From: Streblospio benedicti
Taxonomy: Eukaryota; Annelida; Polychaeta; Spionida; Spionidae
Direction: 5' to 3'
Assembly: GCA_019095985.1 (NCBI GenBank)
Contig: CM032669.1
Location: 32,441,171-32,505,170, forward strand
Length of the DNA: 64,000 nt
The translations under genes were made by a program, and so were the position numbers. The notes under the pieces are model-generated. The model was not told the DNA's origin. It ran no database searches and was given only the letters and a program-made list of their open reading frames with translations. Positions 24,691-36,650 of the stretch are shown one piece after another; positions within the stretch are counted from its first letter, which is position 1; every line of letters starts with the position of its first letter.

Positions 24691-27118
24691 CTATTCTATT
24701 CATTCTATTCAATAATCGGCTAATTCCCTGGTGGGACATCCCGCCGATGACAGTGTGTGTGCCACATGGCTAGGGCAGCCGGTCCCTGAAAATGTTCAAG
24801 GATCCACTCTCAGCCACCTCCTTCTTCAGACCATTCCATTCCAGAATTGTTCGGGGAAAGAAGGAGTGTTTGTATTGCGTGGTGATTGTTGTTATATTCC
24901 GGAACTTAAATGTGTGGTTCGCTCTGGTCCTGGTGTCTGCTGGTTCTAACGATGATGCCGGCACTGCCACAAGTCCCTGCACAACCTTATACATCATTGT
25001 AAGCCTCTGGTTAGATCGTCAATGCTCCAGGGTCGGCCATTCTAGCTTCTGAAGCAGATCAGAGGCACTGCGTTGGCGATCATATGTGTTTGTCACGAAG
25101 CGAGCTGCTCTTCTGTTAATCTTCTCCAGTTGGTCTTTGTCTTCCTGGAGATGTGGGTCCCATATCACACTGCTGTATTCGATGGTGGAACGCACTAAAA
25201 CCAGGTACGCGGCCTCCTTGGCCTTTCTGGGACAGTAGCGGAGGTTACGCCGGAGAAAGCTGAGGGTGTTACTAGCCTTCTTCGTCACAATGGCTATGTG
25301 CTTGCTCCATTCAAGGTTGTTGCTAATGGTCACACCTAAGTATTTGGCAGCAACCACCTCCTCCAGTATGACTCCACACAGTTCGTACAGCTTGGTAATG
25401 ACTTGCTTGCTCCTTGAAATCCTCATGATGTTGCATTTCGCGGGATTGAAACGCATGCCCCACCTCTTTGCCCAGTTGTCTAGTGCTGTTAAGTCTCGCT
25501 GCAGGCATACCTGGTCTTCTACTGTACTGACGTTCCTGTACACTAGGCAATCGTCTGCGAATAGACGCACTCTGGTGCCTGGCGAGACTTGTTGGGGTAG
25601 ATCATTGATAAAGATCAAGAACAACAGGGGACCTAACACTGTCCCCTGGCGTACCCCTGAGGCGATACGTTCTTTCGGCGAGGTCTCTCCGTCTATGGCA
25701 ACCACATGCGGCGGTCGGTCAAGAACGATCTCACCCATTCGTTGATCACTCCTCTAATGCCATAGAACTCTAGCTTGCTCAGCAACCGTTCATGTGGAAC
25801 AGTGTCAAAGGCCCTGGAGAAGTCCAGGATGGCGAGGTCCGTCTGGGCTCTGCTGTCATACGCTTTCATCAGATCATCTACTGTGATTAGGAGCTGAGTC
25901 TCACACGAATGACCACTTCGAAATCCATGTTGGAGTGTGGTCAGGATACCATGCCGCTCCAGGTGTTTCAGTACATGTTTGCAGATGATATGCTCCATGA
26001 CCTTACACAGGATACAGGTGAGTGAGACGGGCCTGTAGTTAGAGGCTAGGTGCACATTCCCTTTCTTATACACTGGTGAGATGATTGCATCCATCCAGTC
26101 TCTGGGGAGCTGTCCACTGGCCAGGGACTGTCTGAACAAAGCAGTGATACATGGGGCAAGCTCTGCGGCTAAGTGCTTGAGGACTTGTCCGGATATGCAG
26201 TCTGGTCCTGAAGCCTTGCTTGGGTTTAAGCCTGCCAGTAACTTGGCTACTCCTCCAACCTGTATGTCTAGCTGGTGGATCAGTGGGAAAGGTGTCCCAG
26301 GTAAGGTAGGGATTGAAGAGGTATCTTCGTTAGTGAATACCGAGAGGAATTCACTTAGCATGATGCTTGCCTTCTTCTTGCTGTCAGCGTGCAGCTCACC
26401 GTCGTGCTTGAGTTGCGGGACTCCAAAGTTATCCTGTTTCTGGGACTTTACGTACTTCCAGAAGGGCCTTGTGTTGCTTTCCTCAAAAGCTTTGTTCAGA
26501 AAGCTGTTGACGTATCTCCCTCGACATCTTTTCTGTTCCCTTGCTGATTCCTTTTGAAAGGCCTTGAAAGCACTCATGTCTTCTTCCTTCTTCGTCCTCC
26601 TGGCTTTCCTCAGCATTCGGTGTTTCTTTTTGCTTCTGTGTCGCAGGTCACTGTTCATCCATGGGAGGTGCTGTTTTTTCGTGGTCATTTTAGATGGCAC
26701 GTGTTTGTCTAGCAGCATCTGTATGTGTTGCTTGATGCAGTTCCAGTTTTCTTCCACTGTGTTCACACTGACCTTCTCCAGGAAACTCTTGGTAAACAAC
26801 ACAGTGTCTTTTGCCATGTTTTCCCAGTTCGCCTTTGGGAATAAGTGGATCAGCCTCCGTTTCTTCTTGATGTAGTTAGGTCTCACATCACAGTCTGCAA
26901 CTACGGCATCATGTTCAGAGATTCCAGGTACGGTTGTCATGGCTTTCACCAATGATGGTTTATTGGTGCAGAAGAGGTCGAGGATACGATCCCCACGTGT
27001 AGGCTCTTTTTGCATTTGTGTCAGGTTATGATCTCTGAGTATCTGTATGAGCTTGTCATTCGCTGTCTTGTTGGAGGAGTTGGGGAAAGATGATTCTGAT
27101 TCCCAGTCGATTGCAATC
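24691..27118 (-). mobile_element. LINE (jockey/CR1-type group), 5'-truncated, inserted in copy A
   Basis: On the minus strand the reading runs from the end of an EEP endonuclease (TRGDRILDLFCTNKPSLV, GISEHDAVVADC), through RT (GPDCISGQVLKHLA, NYRPVSLTCILCKVMEHII, LDFSRAFDTVPHERLLSKL, GVRQGTVLGPLLFLIFINDLP, FADDCLVYRN) to a C-terminal region (YLGVTISNNLEWSKHI, IEYSSVIWDP, NHTFKFRNITT). One frame change lies near 25700 and another break near 25020, so this copy cannot make the full protein. The 3' end carries a short GAATA-type tandem tail (24691-24714 on the plus strand). The flanks match an uninterrupted paralogue at about 35890-36060. Confidence 0.9.
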
Positions 27119-27600
27119 TTTTTTACATTGACAACATAATAACTCCTGTGCTGACGTTCTGGACGGTGGTAAAGTTGACTCCTAATGGACTCCAGCCAGT
27201 ACAGTGTTTCCAGCCCCATTGCGTAGGAGATGGCAGACTTTGTATTCTATTCACACATTGACCCTAAACAAATGCACCTTGAAATGATGCTCTTGCAATA
27301 TGTTGTTTAAATGTATCTAGAGTTGGTGGAATATGTTCATGGCTCATTTCATGGCACTGGTATTTCTTTGTTCCAAACATAGATGATGAGTCCCTGCCTG
27401 TGACTAAACAACTCTGACTATACAAAAAGAAAATATGCAACAACTATTATTTAAGATATGAAACTCTTATCAACTGCCAGATTCATCAACAGTAATTCCA
27501 CCAGTGTTTATTTTTAAAACAGACAAGTTTTAAGTACCAAAACCTATTGGTACTCAAACTCATACTTTCCAGACCTTGAAATAAACAATGTTATTGCAGC
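27119..27600 (-). pseudogene. 5' part of the repeated Cys-tail coding element, copy A
   Basis: Homologous, in inverse orientation, to about 35790-36010: both contain GCCATCTCCTACGCAATGGGG and ACGTCAGCACAGGAGTTAT. The minus-strand peptide HIPPTLDTFKQHIARASFQG followed by PSPTQWG resembles a multicopy invertebrate gene family that ends in a CGCKKG-type cysteine tail. An AG acceptor near 27423 (TTTTTGTATAG) suggests it was once spliced. It is decayed by stops and frame changes. Confidence 0.6.
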
Positions 27601-27714
27601 GGAAATCAGGTAACAGGTAATTACAAATTAAATTATGAAAATAGATATTCGATCAATCAAACAATCAGATCCTAAGTTTATTTGAGCGGGCCCTAATCAT
27701 TCCTCATTCAGAGG

Positions 27715-28330
27715 ATGTGGCCTGGCTGCCCAGTCTACATCTCAATCGTCCTCTCCAAGCCTTTTGGTCACCAGGATCTATTAGACCCGTGCTCGATCTT
27801 TCTACATGACCGCATCTCCAGTCTGTTTTGGTCTTCCCTTTCCTATTCTTCCTTCTATTTCAAGTTTTCTTACTTTGCTAATCCAGCCAGAGCTGCGCTC
27901 AACGTAATCTTGCCATCTCAGTCTCCCTTGACGAAGCACACTTTCAATATCTGTGATACACAATTTCTCCAAAAGGCTCTCTGTACTGGTATCATTGTTA
28001 GACTTGAAAGATAACACGTATTTCTCTAGTTTTTTATTGGTCACTTGATGATAACAGAACTCTCTCAATCACGCCTGGATCATCCCTAAATACTCTTAGA
28101 CTATTCCGTTCGGTGTCATATGGTCAGTGTACGGTCACACTGCACATCCAGCAGATCATAGCTCTGTCAATTCTTCTCACATGATTTACAGTACTGGATG
28201 ATGCTACCCACGTCTCAGACCCATGAATCATAGCACTGCGTAGACAGATTTAATACACTCTACCTCTTGAAGAAAAAGGAATGTGCCATGGTGGTTTGGC
28301 AGTTTGGCAGGAGCTCGCAAAATTTGCCCG
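27715..28330 (-). mobile_element. C-terminal fragment of a second LINE
   Basis: Minus-strand peptides read GKFCELLP, AMIHGSETWVASSSTV, RIDRAMICWMCSV, then LRWQDYVERSSGWISKVRKL and EGRIGKGRPKQT, the usual closing order of a LINE reverse transcriptase (GSETW, RLRWFGHVER, GRPKKTW). It contains stops and frame changes. Other parts of apparently the same LINE lie at about 30740-30858 and 35093-35275. Confidence 0.7.
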
Positions 28331-28515
28331 ATGCATATATCCTTGAATGAGTTCATCATTTGGTTATATGAATAAATCAACATATTTCTTCAATCACAAC
28401 ACTAAATTTTCCTTATTATTTACAGTTTCGGACCATCGACTGTGTCTATCCTCAGAATCTCAGACTATGCATATCAGTCAGACGTACAAAACTGTAGCAA
28501 AACTGGTTAAGTAAG

Positions 28516-30113
28516 CATAGGCGTAAGGAAGCACCGGGGCCAGCCGGGCCCGGCCCCAATATTTTACCAGGGGGCCGAAGTATACTCGGCCCCCCAATAA
28601 TTTGAAAAAATTATAGGCACCGTGTGGCAAATCTCAATCAATGCACTAGCACCCAACACAACCAGGCCCCTTCTGAAAGACTTTGAAATTTTCCAAAAAA
28701 AGATGTCTTACTCTACACATTAGGACTAGGAGATGGTGATATTCCTTATCTGTTTTTTATAATATTGTGATCTATTTTAGTTATTTAAAAAACTTACGCT
28801 TACAGATAAAATTGACTTATATGCGAGAACCTACGTCCTAAAAAATTTATAGTCTCAATATATAACCAACAAAAGGGCACCTTCAAAGCACCTGCTGTCA
28901 TATTAAAGCTATCATTGGAAGATTGAAAGAGCTGGTTGTGTGCATCCATGCATCAAAATCAATATAATGAGTAGTCTACTCCAGCATTCTAGCCGATACT
29001 ATAGCATGATCTTGTACTCAAGTATTTTAGCTGATACCTATAGCATTCTAATTAAACCATTCTAATATTAAACCAAGCAAAATTGAATTATGTCTGCTCT
29101 TCAGAAAAGTGTAAGTTTTATTTATTAATCTGTTCAATAGTAGCTTCCGCTGAGGGAGCTGTTATGACCAAGAACATATCTATATACAGTTTATTTCATG
29201 ATTAAGATGTTATGGTGTTGTTTCGTTTTTAGGTATTTTTTAAGTATTAGTTAAAGTATTATTTCAAGTATTATTTTTCTGATGATGTAAAAAGATATTC
29301 AAATCTTGATTTTAGCGTTTAAGTGTGTTTATTACAATATTGTGTATTACTGGGGAACTTATGGCTTGTTATTTTTTATTACATCAACTCTCCAAGTCTG
29401 ATTAATTTGACTGAATTAATATCTGTGTTATGGGAAACTCATTTTTCTGGTACATGAACTTTGCTGTTTTGTAAATATATATTACAATCAAACGGGCCAA
29501 TTTCTCTGTTTATTGTAAATAATTAAAATTATATGGTTTGATAAGTTAATAAAGTTCAAGATATAAATATCATGTTTTACTGTAGCTTTAAATTTTCTTA
29601 CAGTGTTACATTAATGGGAGACTAATCAGAATGAAAAGAACAAAAATATTGCATGGGCCATGTGCGGAGGTGATGAAACCTAGAAATGGGCTGTGGACAA
29701 ATATTGTAATTTATGGGGATATGGGAACTGGTTGAATTGACAAAAGAATTTTCAAAGCCAAATTCATTTTTATGATCTGTCAACATGATATAGAGCCAAG
29801 TGAAAACAAGCGTGATGATGCAGATTTTCTTAAAGATTGGGGGTTGGAGGGCATGAAACTGGACCCAAACCAGGCAGTAGCAGATTAACGTCATCAACAC
29901 ATCTTTTTTTTTTTTTGTTCTCGTAAGTGGAAAGTAAGTGTAGGTTTGAAATTCCAGGCAGTTATATATGAAAAATTGGTACTGGAAAGGGCTCAAAATG
30001 CATATTTGAGCACATAGCCAATGCGTGCCTGCGGCACGCATATTTTAGATCTGCTCCAACAACCCTACAACGCTTCGGCCCCCCAATGTTTTTTTTGCTT
30101 CCCTACGCCTATG
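28516..30113. mobile_element. Non-autonomous DNA transposon with 18-base TIRs
   Basis: CATAGGCGTAAGGAAGCA at the left and TGCTTCCCTACGCCTATG at the right are inverted complements over 17 of 18 bases, and GTAAG flanks both ends as a possible 5-base target duplication. Subterminal regions are GC-rich with GGCCCC runs. The 1.6 kb interior is AT-rich and has no transposase-like frame. Confidence 0.8.
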
Positions 30114-30739
30114 GTAAGTTAGGCCTCAATGCGCCCGACTCATTGTAGCATGGTCACAGAGTATAAATTGCCCCCTACTATAAGTTGGACGGGAGTAGTT
30201 TAAGTTTCCTTTGGCTGCACACACCTTGATAGGCTTAGTTGTTGTCCTATGGCCACTGTAGGATTAGAGAACTAGTATGCTGCTGCACTGGTGCAGAGCC
30301 AAATAGCGGCAGTTCTCTCTTAGATTCTGGATGGGCAAGTAAGGTTGTTGACTTATTCTTCGGAGTAGACCCGCATTCACTTGTACCACTGAGGCTTGCC
30401 TGTGGCTTTCCTAACTCTCGTTCACATAGTCCCACGTGGCTGTGTGTGGGGTACGCCTGAAGCACTGCGTGTCAGCACTGCCTGGTGTGAAGTCCTCGTA
30501 AAGAGGTCTCTCTTGAAACCCAGGGGGTGAACACCATCTCAGCAGTAGTTGACCAAAAGCCAGGCCTTGGCGTATGTGGAGAGCTACTGAACACAACGAG
30601 GAGCTGTCATAGAGAGGCGCAAGACCACCCCGGGGTCGTAGGTGGGCTACTGCTTGCCGCCTCACCCCAGGGACGAAGCTGTCAAGTGGAAGGTGGTGAT
30701 TGCACAAGGCCGGGCAGTGGCTTATACTGTCAATTTCTT
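30114..30739. other. GC-rich unassigned repeat-like block
   Basis: Markedly GC-rich for this window, with open frames on both strands up to about 98 codons but no recognised motif. It lies between pieces of the second LINE, so it is probably inserted or rearranged repeat DNA. Confidence 0.4.
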
Positions 30740-30858
30740 CACCGTTGGAGCTAACTCACAGTCTCCATCACTGGACAACATATCACCTAAGTAACAAAAC
30801 TCTCACAACCTCTAACTTGTGTTCACCTACTGTTGACCTCCTTCATTAGCCTTACACC
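30740..30858 (-). mobile_element. Middle fragment of the second LINE
   Basis: Minus-strand reading gives RCKANEGG, then a break, then EFCYLGDMLSSDGDCELA, a standard segment between the Cys-rich CSGI motif and GKFRELLP in this kind of LINE. It ends at the outer edge of the LTR element. Confidence 0.7.
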
Positions 30859-31051
30859 TTGGATATTATGTGACTTTCTTGTGCATGTATTTGCTGTGTA
30901 TAAATTGTATGTAGGCTTATGTATGTAAAGTACTATATTGTTGTATATAACTATTGTAATTAGATTGTTCAGTTCAGTGTAATGAGAAACGTAAAGAATG
31001 CCACCATACGCCAAGTCTTATCGTGATTTACTAATAGTTGATAATAACACA
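30859..31051 (+). repeat. 5' long terminal repeat of the Gypsy-type element
   Basis: About 190 bases matching 34900-35092 throughout except the outermost few bases at its left edge, where the expected TG start is not seen. Confidence 0.9.
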
Positions 31052-34000
31052 TGGTGTCAGAAGTAATAGTTGGAAAAGAAAATGGACAACCTAAAAGATA
31101 TAGAAGCTTTAAACATCCATGGAGATCAAGCAGAAGTTTCCCACCGATGGCTGAGATGGCAGAAATCATTCAAAAGGTATTATATTGCATCTGGTCTTAA
31201 CAAGAAATCAAAAGATGTACAATCAAATACTCTCTTGCATCTCATCGGTGAAGATGCTGCTGATATTTATGAAACATTCACCTTCATCACAGAAGGGGAA
31301 AACAAAGAAGATAAAGATAACATTGATACGATCATAGCTAAATATGAAGAGTTATTTAACCCCAAGAAAAGAATAACATATCTACGATTCAAATTCTTTA
31401 CAAGAAGACAGGGAGAAGAAACTTTTGATAAATTCATTACAGATTTGAGACGGTTAGCAAAACCATGTGAGTTCAAAACTCTTGAAAATGAGCTAATCAG
31501 AGACATGATAATTTGTGGTACAAGAGACAGAAAACTACAGGAAAAGTTACTTAATGAAGACAACCTTACATTGGAAAAAACAATCAAAATGTGTCAATCA
31601 TCGGAAATAATGAAAACCCAAATAGAAGAAATTGGTGAAACGCCGAAGGCACAAGCAGCAGTAGACACAATAAAAGGAAAAGGACAAGAGAAATGCAGTG
31701 GCAGCAATAGACAAAAAAAACAGTACACGGGTATTTGACTGCCGAAGTTGTGGTAAGAAACATGGTCCACGTCAATGTCCGGCATATGGTAAAGTGTGTT
31801 CTTACTGTCACAAGTATAATCACTATGCTTCAGTGTGCCGTGCTAAGAAACAAACTGAAAACCAAAATGTACACAGTTTGAATACCAATGACGGGGGTGA
31901 TGACGATGATCATATAGAATGGCTTAATGTCAATGCAATTGGCACAGTGGATAAATATGGAAAAACGGAACGAACAGAAGATGAAGCATATGTGAGTTTA
32001 TTAGTGCAACAAGTTCCAGTTAAATTCAAAATCGACACAGGTGCGCAGATAAATGTTCTTCCATGTAGATATTACTCCCAAATGAAAACAAATACCAAAC
32101 TGGAGAAAACCAACATAAAATTAGCAAGTTATTCTGGAGACCATATTGGCGCAGTAATGGGCAAGTATTTAACAAGAGTGGAAGGAAGAATGATTGAATT
32201 CTTTGTTGTGGACACATTGCAACCCGCTATTCTTGGTCTCAAAACCTCTGAGGATTTGGGCTTCATAAAGATAATCAGAAGTGTTAAAGCATCAACTGCA
32301 CTAGAAAAATATCCTAGTGTATTTCGTGGCTTAGGATGTCTGGCTAAACCATTCAAGATACAAATTGATTCAAAAGCATGTCCAGTGATAAATGCACCTA
32401 GAAATACACCAGTAGCACTTCGTGAAAAGAATCAAAGAAACACTAGATGACATGGAGAAATACAAGGTTATTAAAAAGTGGACTATCCAACCGATTGGGT
32501 AAACTCAATGGTGGTGGTGGAGAAACCTAAAACACGAAAACTAAGAATTTGTCTGGACCCAAAAATCTTAATGACGCTATAAAAAGAGAACATTTTGAGC
32601 TACCAACTATTGACGAAATAACTACAAGGCTGACAGGTGCAAAAAATATTCTCAAAATTGGATGCAAATCATGGCTATTGGCAAATTAAATTACATGAAG
32701 ACAGTCAAGATCTAACAAAAAGGAAGAACACGATGAAAGACTGGACAAAGTTCTGGAAAGATGTGAAAAAATAAATCTCACATTAAATCCAGAAAAATGT
32801 GAGATTGGAATAAAACGTGTTACATATCTAGGTCATGTGCTATCAGCTGAGGGTATTCAACCGGATCCACAAAAAATCTCTGCTATCACAAACATGCCAC
32901 ATCCTACTGATAAAAAAGGCATTGAACGACTATTAGGAACAGTAAATTATCTGGCGAAATTCATTCCTAACATGTCTGAAATCACTGCAGCAATCAGGAT
33001 GCTCTTGAAAAAGGAAGTAATGTTTGAGTGGACACACTCACAAGAAAAAGCTATGGAGAGAATTAAAGCAATTCTATCAACATCGCCAGTGTTAGCATTC
33101 TTCGATCCATCCAAACCTATCACTATCAGTTGTGATGCAAGCAAGTCTGGGTTGGGAGCTGTATGCATCCAAGATGGAAAACCAGTGGCATTTGCATCAC
33201 GCGCCATGACAGACACAGAAAACACGATACAGATAGAAAAAGAGCTGTTAGCGGTAGTATTTGCGTTTGAAAGATTCCATCAATATGCATATGGTGTACA
33301 ATGTACAGTGGAATCCGACCACAAGCCATTAGAAGCCATTTTGAAGAAAAAGTCTAGCATCGGCACCTCAAGACTTCAAAGAATGCTGCTTAGGCTGCAA
33401 AGTATGATTTTACATTAAAACATATACCAGGAAGAGATCTCATTGTAGCCGATGCGTTGAGTAGAGCATATCTTCCAATATCGGCCAATGACAAGAACTT
33501 GGAAAAAGAGATTGAGTATATGGTGCATGCAACATTAACACAAATTGGTGCAAATGATAAGACATTGACAACAATCAAAAGGACTACTGAAGCGGAAATG
33601 AACGTGCTAATGGATACAATTAGGAATGGCTGGCCTGAAACAATGAGTGAAACACATGAAGCAGCCAAACCATTCTTCAATTATAGGGATGAGCTGTCGA
33701 TTGGAGATGGCATTATATTTAAGAACTCAAGAATGGTTATACCACCGAGCATGAGACGATCTATGTTGGAAAGACTACATGTTGGACATATGGGCATTGA
33801 AAAATCGAGGCAGAGGGCTAGACAAGCTGTATTTTGGCCTGGAATAAACAAAGATATTGAAGAGACTGTGAGATCATGTAGCGAGTGTCAAACATACAGG
33901 AATAGTCAACAGAAAGAACCTATGACAGTTATGGAGGAGCCAGAATTACCATGGCAGATGGTAGGAACAGACTTGTTCAAGTTTAATAAAAAAGGACTAT

Positions 34001-34899
34001 GTATTAGTAGTGGATTACAAACAAAATTCTTTGAAGTGGACATTTTACCAGATACAAAATCTACAACTGTTGTGGAGAAGTTGGAGCAAAATTATGTCTA
34101 CTCATGGAATTCCAGAGGTGGTAAGAAGTGATGGCGGTCCCCAATACATATCATATGAATTCAAAGAGTTTGCAAGCAGATATGGTTTTCAACATATCAT
34201 GTCAAGTCCATATTATTCACAAGGAAATGGATTGGCAGAGGCATATGTGCAAATAGCGAAGAACAGAATGAAAAAGTCTAAAGATCCGTGGCTAGCGTTT
34301 TTAAATTAAAAACACTCCAATTGAATGTGGTGAATGGCTAAACTGTTAATGAGTAGAGAACTTAGATCAGTTCTACCCGTAACCAGAGAGAGTCTCAGAC
34401 CGAGATTGATTAATCAGGAAGACTGTGAAAGCACAGCGCAGAGAAAAAAAGAGAGGAGGACAGAACAGTACAATCGTGGAGCGAGAAGTCTACCAGAATT
34501 ACAAGATGGAGAACAAATTAGAGTGCAGGTCAACAGTGAATGGAAACCAGCTACGGTTGTACAAAAAGCAACTGATGGTCCAAACTCTTATGACATTGTA
34601 CGTCCAAATGGCAGGCAATGGAGAAGGAATAGAAGACATTTGATGAAGGTACCGGAGGAAAAGGCGAAACACGTAATGAAAGAAATAAACAGCATCAGAA
34701 TAGTGAGGATGTTATAGAAAATGAGATAGGCACTGAGGGCAACAAACAAAAAAGAGACTACACAAGAATGTGAACCAGAAGTGCCTTATGTGACAGCATT
34801 TGGTCCAAAATGGTAGTAAAACCAACGCGATTTGGGGACTGTTCTTCATAGATGAATGTGAGTGATGAGAATACAGGAAGAGTTTATTTCAAGGGGAGT

Positions 34900-35092
34900 T
34901 GTGCTATTATGTGACTTTCTTGTGCATGTATTTGCTGTGTATAAATTGTATGTAGGCTTATGTATGTAAAGTACTATATTGTTGTATATAACTATTGTAA
35001 TTAGATTGTTCAGTTCAGTGTAATGAGAAACGTAAAGAATGCCACCATACGCCAAGTCTTATCGTGATTTACTAATAGTTGATAATAACACA
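34900..35092 (+). repeat. 3' long terminal repeat of the Gypsy-type element
   Basis: 193 bases starting TGTGCTATTATG and ending AATAACACA (TG...CA), preceded by the purine tract. The five bases to its right (GTCAG) are not repeated left of the 5' repeat. Confidence 0.92.
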
Positions 35093-35275
35093 GTCAGGAT
35101 CAGGTTTGAGAATACCCTCAATTCCGCTGCATCTTTTGTGTACCCAGCATACACAACTGCCACAGTAAATGGAGTGTCTCGCCACCCCTATACTTTCAAA
35201 AGACCTTCTATCTAAGTGTTTATTTCTATTATTGCATAAACCACCCATGTCAACCATACATAATAAGTTCAAAGA
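35093..35275 (-). mobile_element. Cys-rich fragment of the second LINE
   Basis: Minus-strand peptide with IYCGSCVCWVHKRCSGIEG and LKPDPD, matching the conserved CxxC...WVHKRCSGIxG motif found in the C-terminal half of many animal LINE reverse transcriptases. It is cut exactly at the outer edge of the LTR element. Confidence 0.75.
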
Positions 35276-36450
35276 TTAAGAGCAAGTACAATTTTGACAG
35301 CCTCTATAGCTCGAATAGATTCATGTCCGATCATTAAAAGGTCTTGTGATAGGCTACGCTACCCTTTGCAGGCATACAGCATTACAGCACATGAGTATTC
35401 TCCACCATTGAGAAATTTATCTAGGTGTGACCCAGAGAGTGTTTTGTTTATACAATTACATATAGATCCCACATGTCAACGAAAGCCAGGTGGGCACCCT
35501 TGGCTTTTCATCCTGGTCTGCTTATCACATTGAACAGTTTCAGTCACAAGGTGCAAAGGTCATTTATTTGTACCCTGCTATATCAGCAAAGCTTCCACTT
35601 TTCTCTGCAAAGTCAAAATCACATTCAGTTGCAATAATCAGTGACTCATTGGATGAAATCAAACTAGCTGTTGAAAAAAATAAACCTAGGCCAAATACCT
35701 ATCATGACCAACCCCTATTTGAAATATTTGCAGTAGCTAAAGATATCAACTCTACCGGTATTGAACCGTTTGTAAAAAAGTGACAAATACATGTAACACG
35801 AAACATATTCCACCAGCTCTAGATGTATTGAAACAACATATTGCAAGAGAATCATTTCAAGGTGCATTTGTTCGGAATAGAATACAAAGTCTGCCATCTC
35901 CTACGCAATGGGGCTGAAACATGGTATTGGCTGGAGTCCATTACGACAACTTTATCACCGCCTAGAACGTCAGCACAGGAGTTATTATGTTGTGGATGCA
36001 AAAGGGGTACAATGTAAGATACAAGTGTAAAAAGGCTAACTTAAAATGCACTGCTGTGTGCTTTCCTGATGGGGAGGGCAACTCTATTAACTGACTGAAT
36101 ATGTAGCTTTTGTTACCAATTACGGGTACCATTTATGGTTATGGGTACCATGATATATGATTTCCAGCAATAAAACATCATTCAAATAATCTTTTGTACG
36201 GTTTATGCTAATAATTGACCTTAAAAACATAGGAAAATATACTACATTGACATTGTTATCTCTTTTAGATACAAATATATTAGCATAAATGTGTTCGATC
36301 ATAATGGCGACAACAAAATGGCCGCCAAAACTAAACGAGGCAAAAGCTGCGATGCCTCCATATCCAAATCTTAAAGATATATGTTTCTCTTCATCTGTGC
36401 CAAATTTCACGCTTTTAACACGACTTGCCTAATTATTTCACCGTTTGCTC
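35276..36450 (+). pseudogene. Repeated Cys-tail coding element, copy B (uninterrupted)
   Basis: Plus-strand peptides include AVAKDINSTGIEPFVKK, HIPPALDVLKQHIARESFQG, then a PSPTQWG segment and a decayed CGCKKG-like cysteine tail (LKCTAVCFPDGEGN) ending near 36090, followed by a long 3' tail shared with copy A. The family is known only as a multicopy invertebrate protein group; its biochemical role is unknown to me. Several stops and frame changes make it a pseudogene. Confidence 0.6.
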
Positions 36451-36559
36451 TGGCTACATGTGCATCTCCGCTGTCAAATGTGCAGTAGATGTATTTCATA
36501 ATATTAATATTATGGCAGGAATGTGAGTTGCTTTATTGTCACAGTTGATCTGTATGTAT

Positions 36560-36650
36560 CCAACTGAATTACCTTAAAACTTACACAAGATCATAGGCAC
36601 ACGTTTCCTTTACAGAAACTGCCTGTAGGGCATTCCTTGTTCACTCATAT
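36560..36650 (-). repeat. Dispersed repeat (GGAATGC...TTTCTGTAAAGG family), inverted copy
   Basis: Reverse complement shares TTTCTGTAAAGGAAACGTGTG and CCTATGATCTTGTGT with the copies at 59190-59510 and 59835-60140. Confidence 0.65.

Larger units (their letters stand above)
30859..35092 (+). mobile_element. Ty3/Gypsy-type LTR retrotransposon, broken (fossil)
   Basis: About 4.2 kb between two direct terminal repeats. After the 5' repeat comes a primer-binding-like TGGTGTCAGAAGT, and before the 3' repeat a purine tract AAGGGGAGT. Parts in order: gag with zinc knuckles (about 31080-31860), aspartic protease, reverse transcriptase and RNase H (about 32000-33420), then integrase (about 33450-34700). 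No envelope gene is seen. The coding region is interrupted in several places, roughly five or more, so the copy is inactive. The repeats appear identical apart from the outermost few bases, suggesting a recent insertion. Confidence 0.92.

Noticed and set aside
25266-25745. 159-codon plus-strand frame, and others at 26081-26875
   Set aside because: They are antisense shadows of the LINE reverse transcriptase on the minus strand.
30411-30707. 98-codon minus-strand GC-rich frame as a gene
   Set aside because: No motif or start context, and it sits among transposon fragments.
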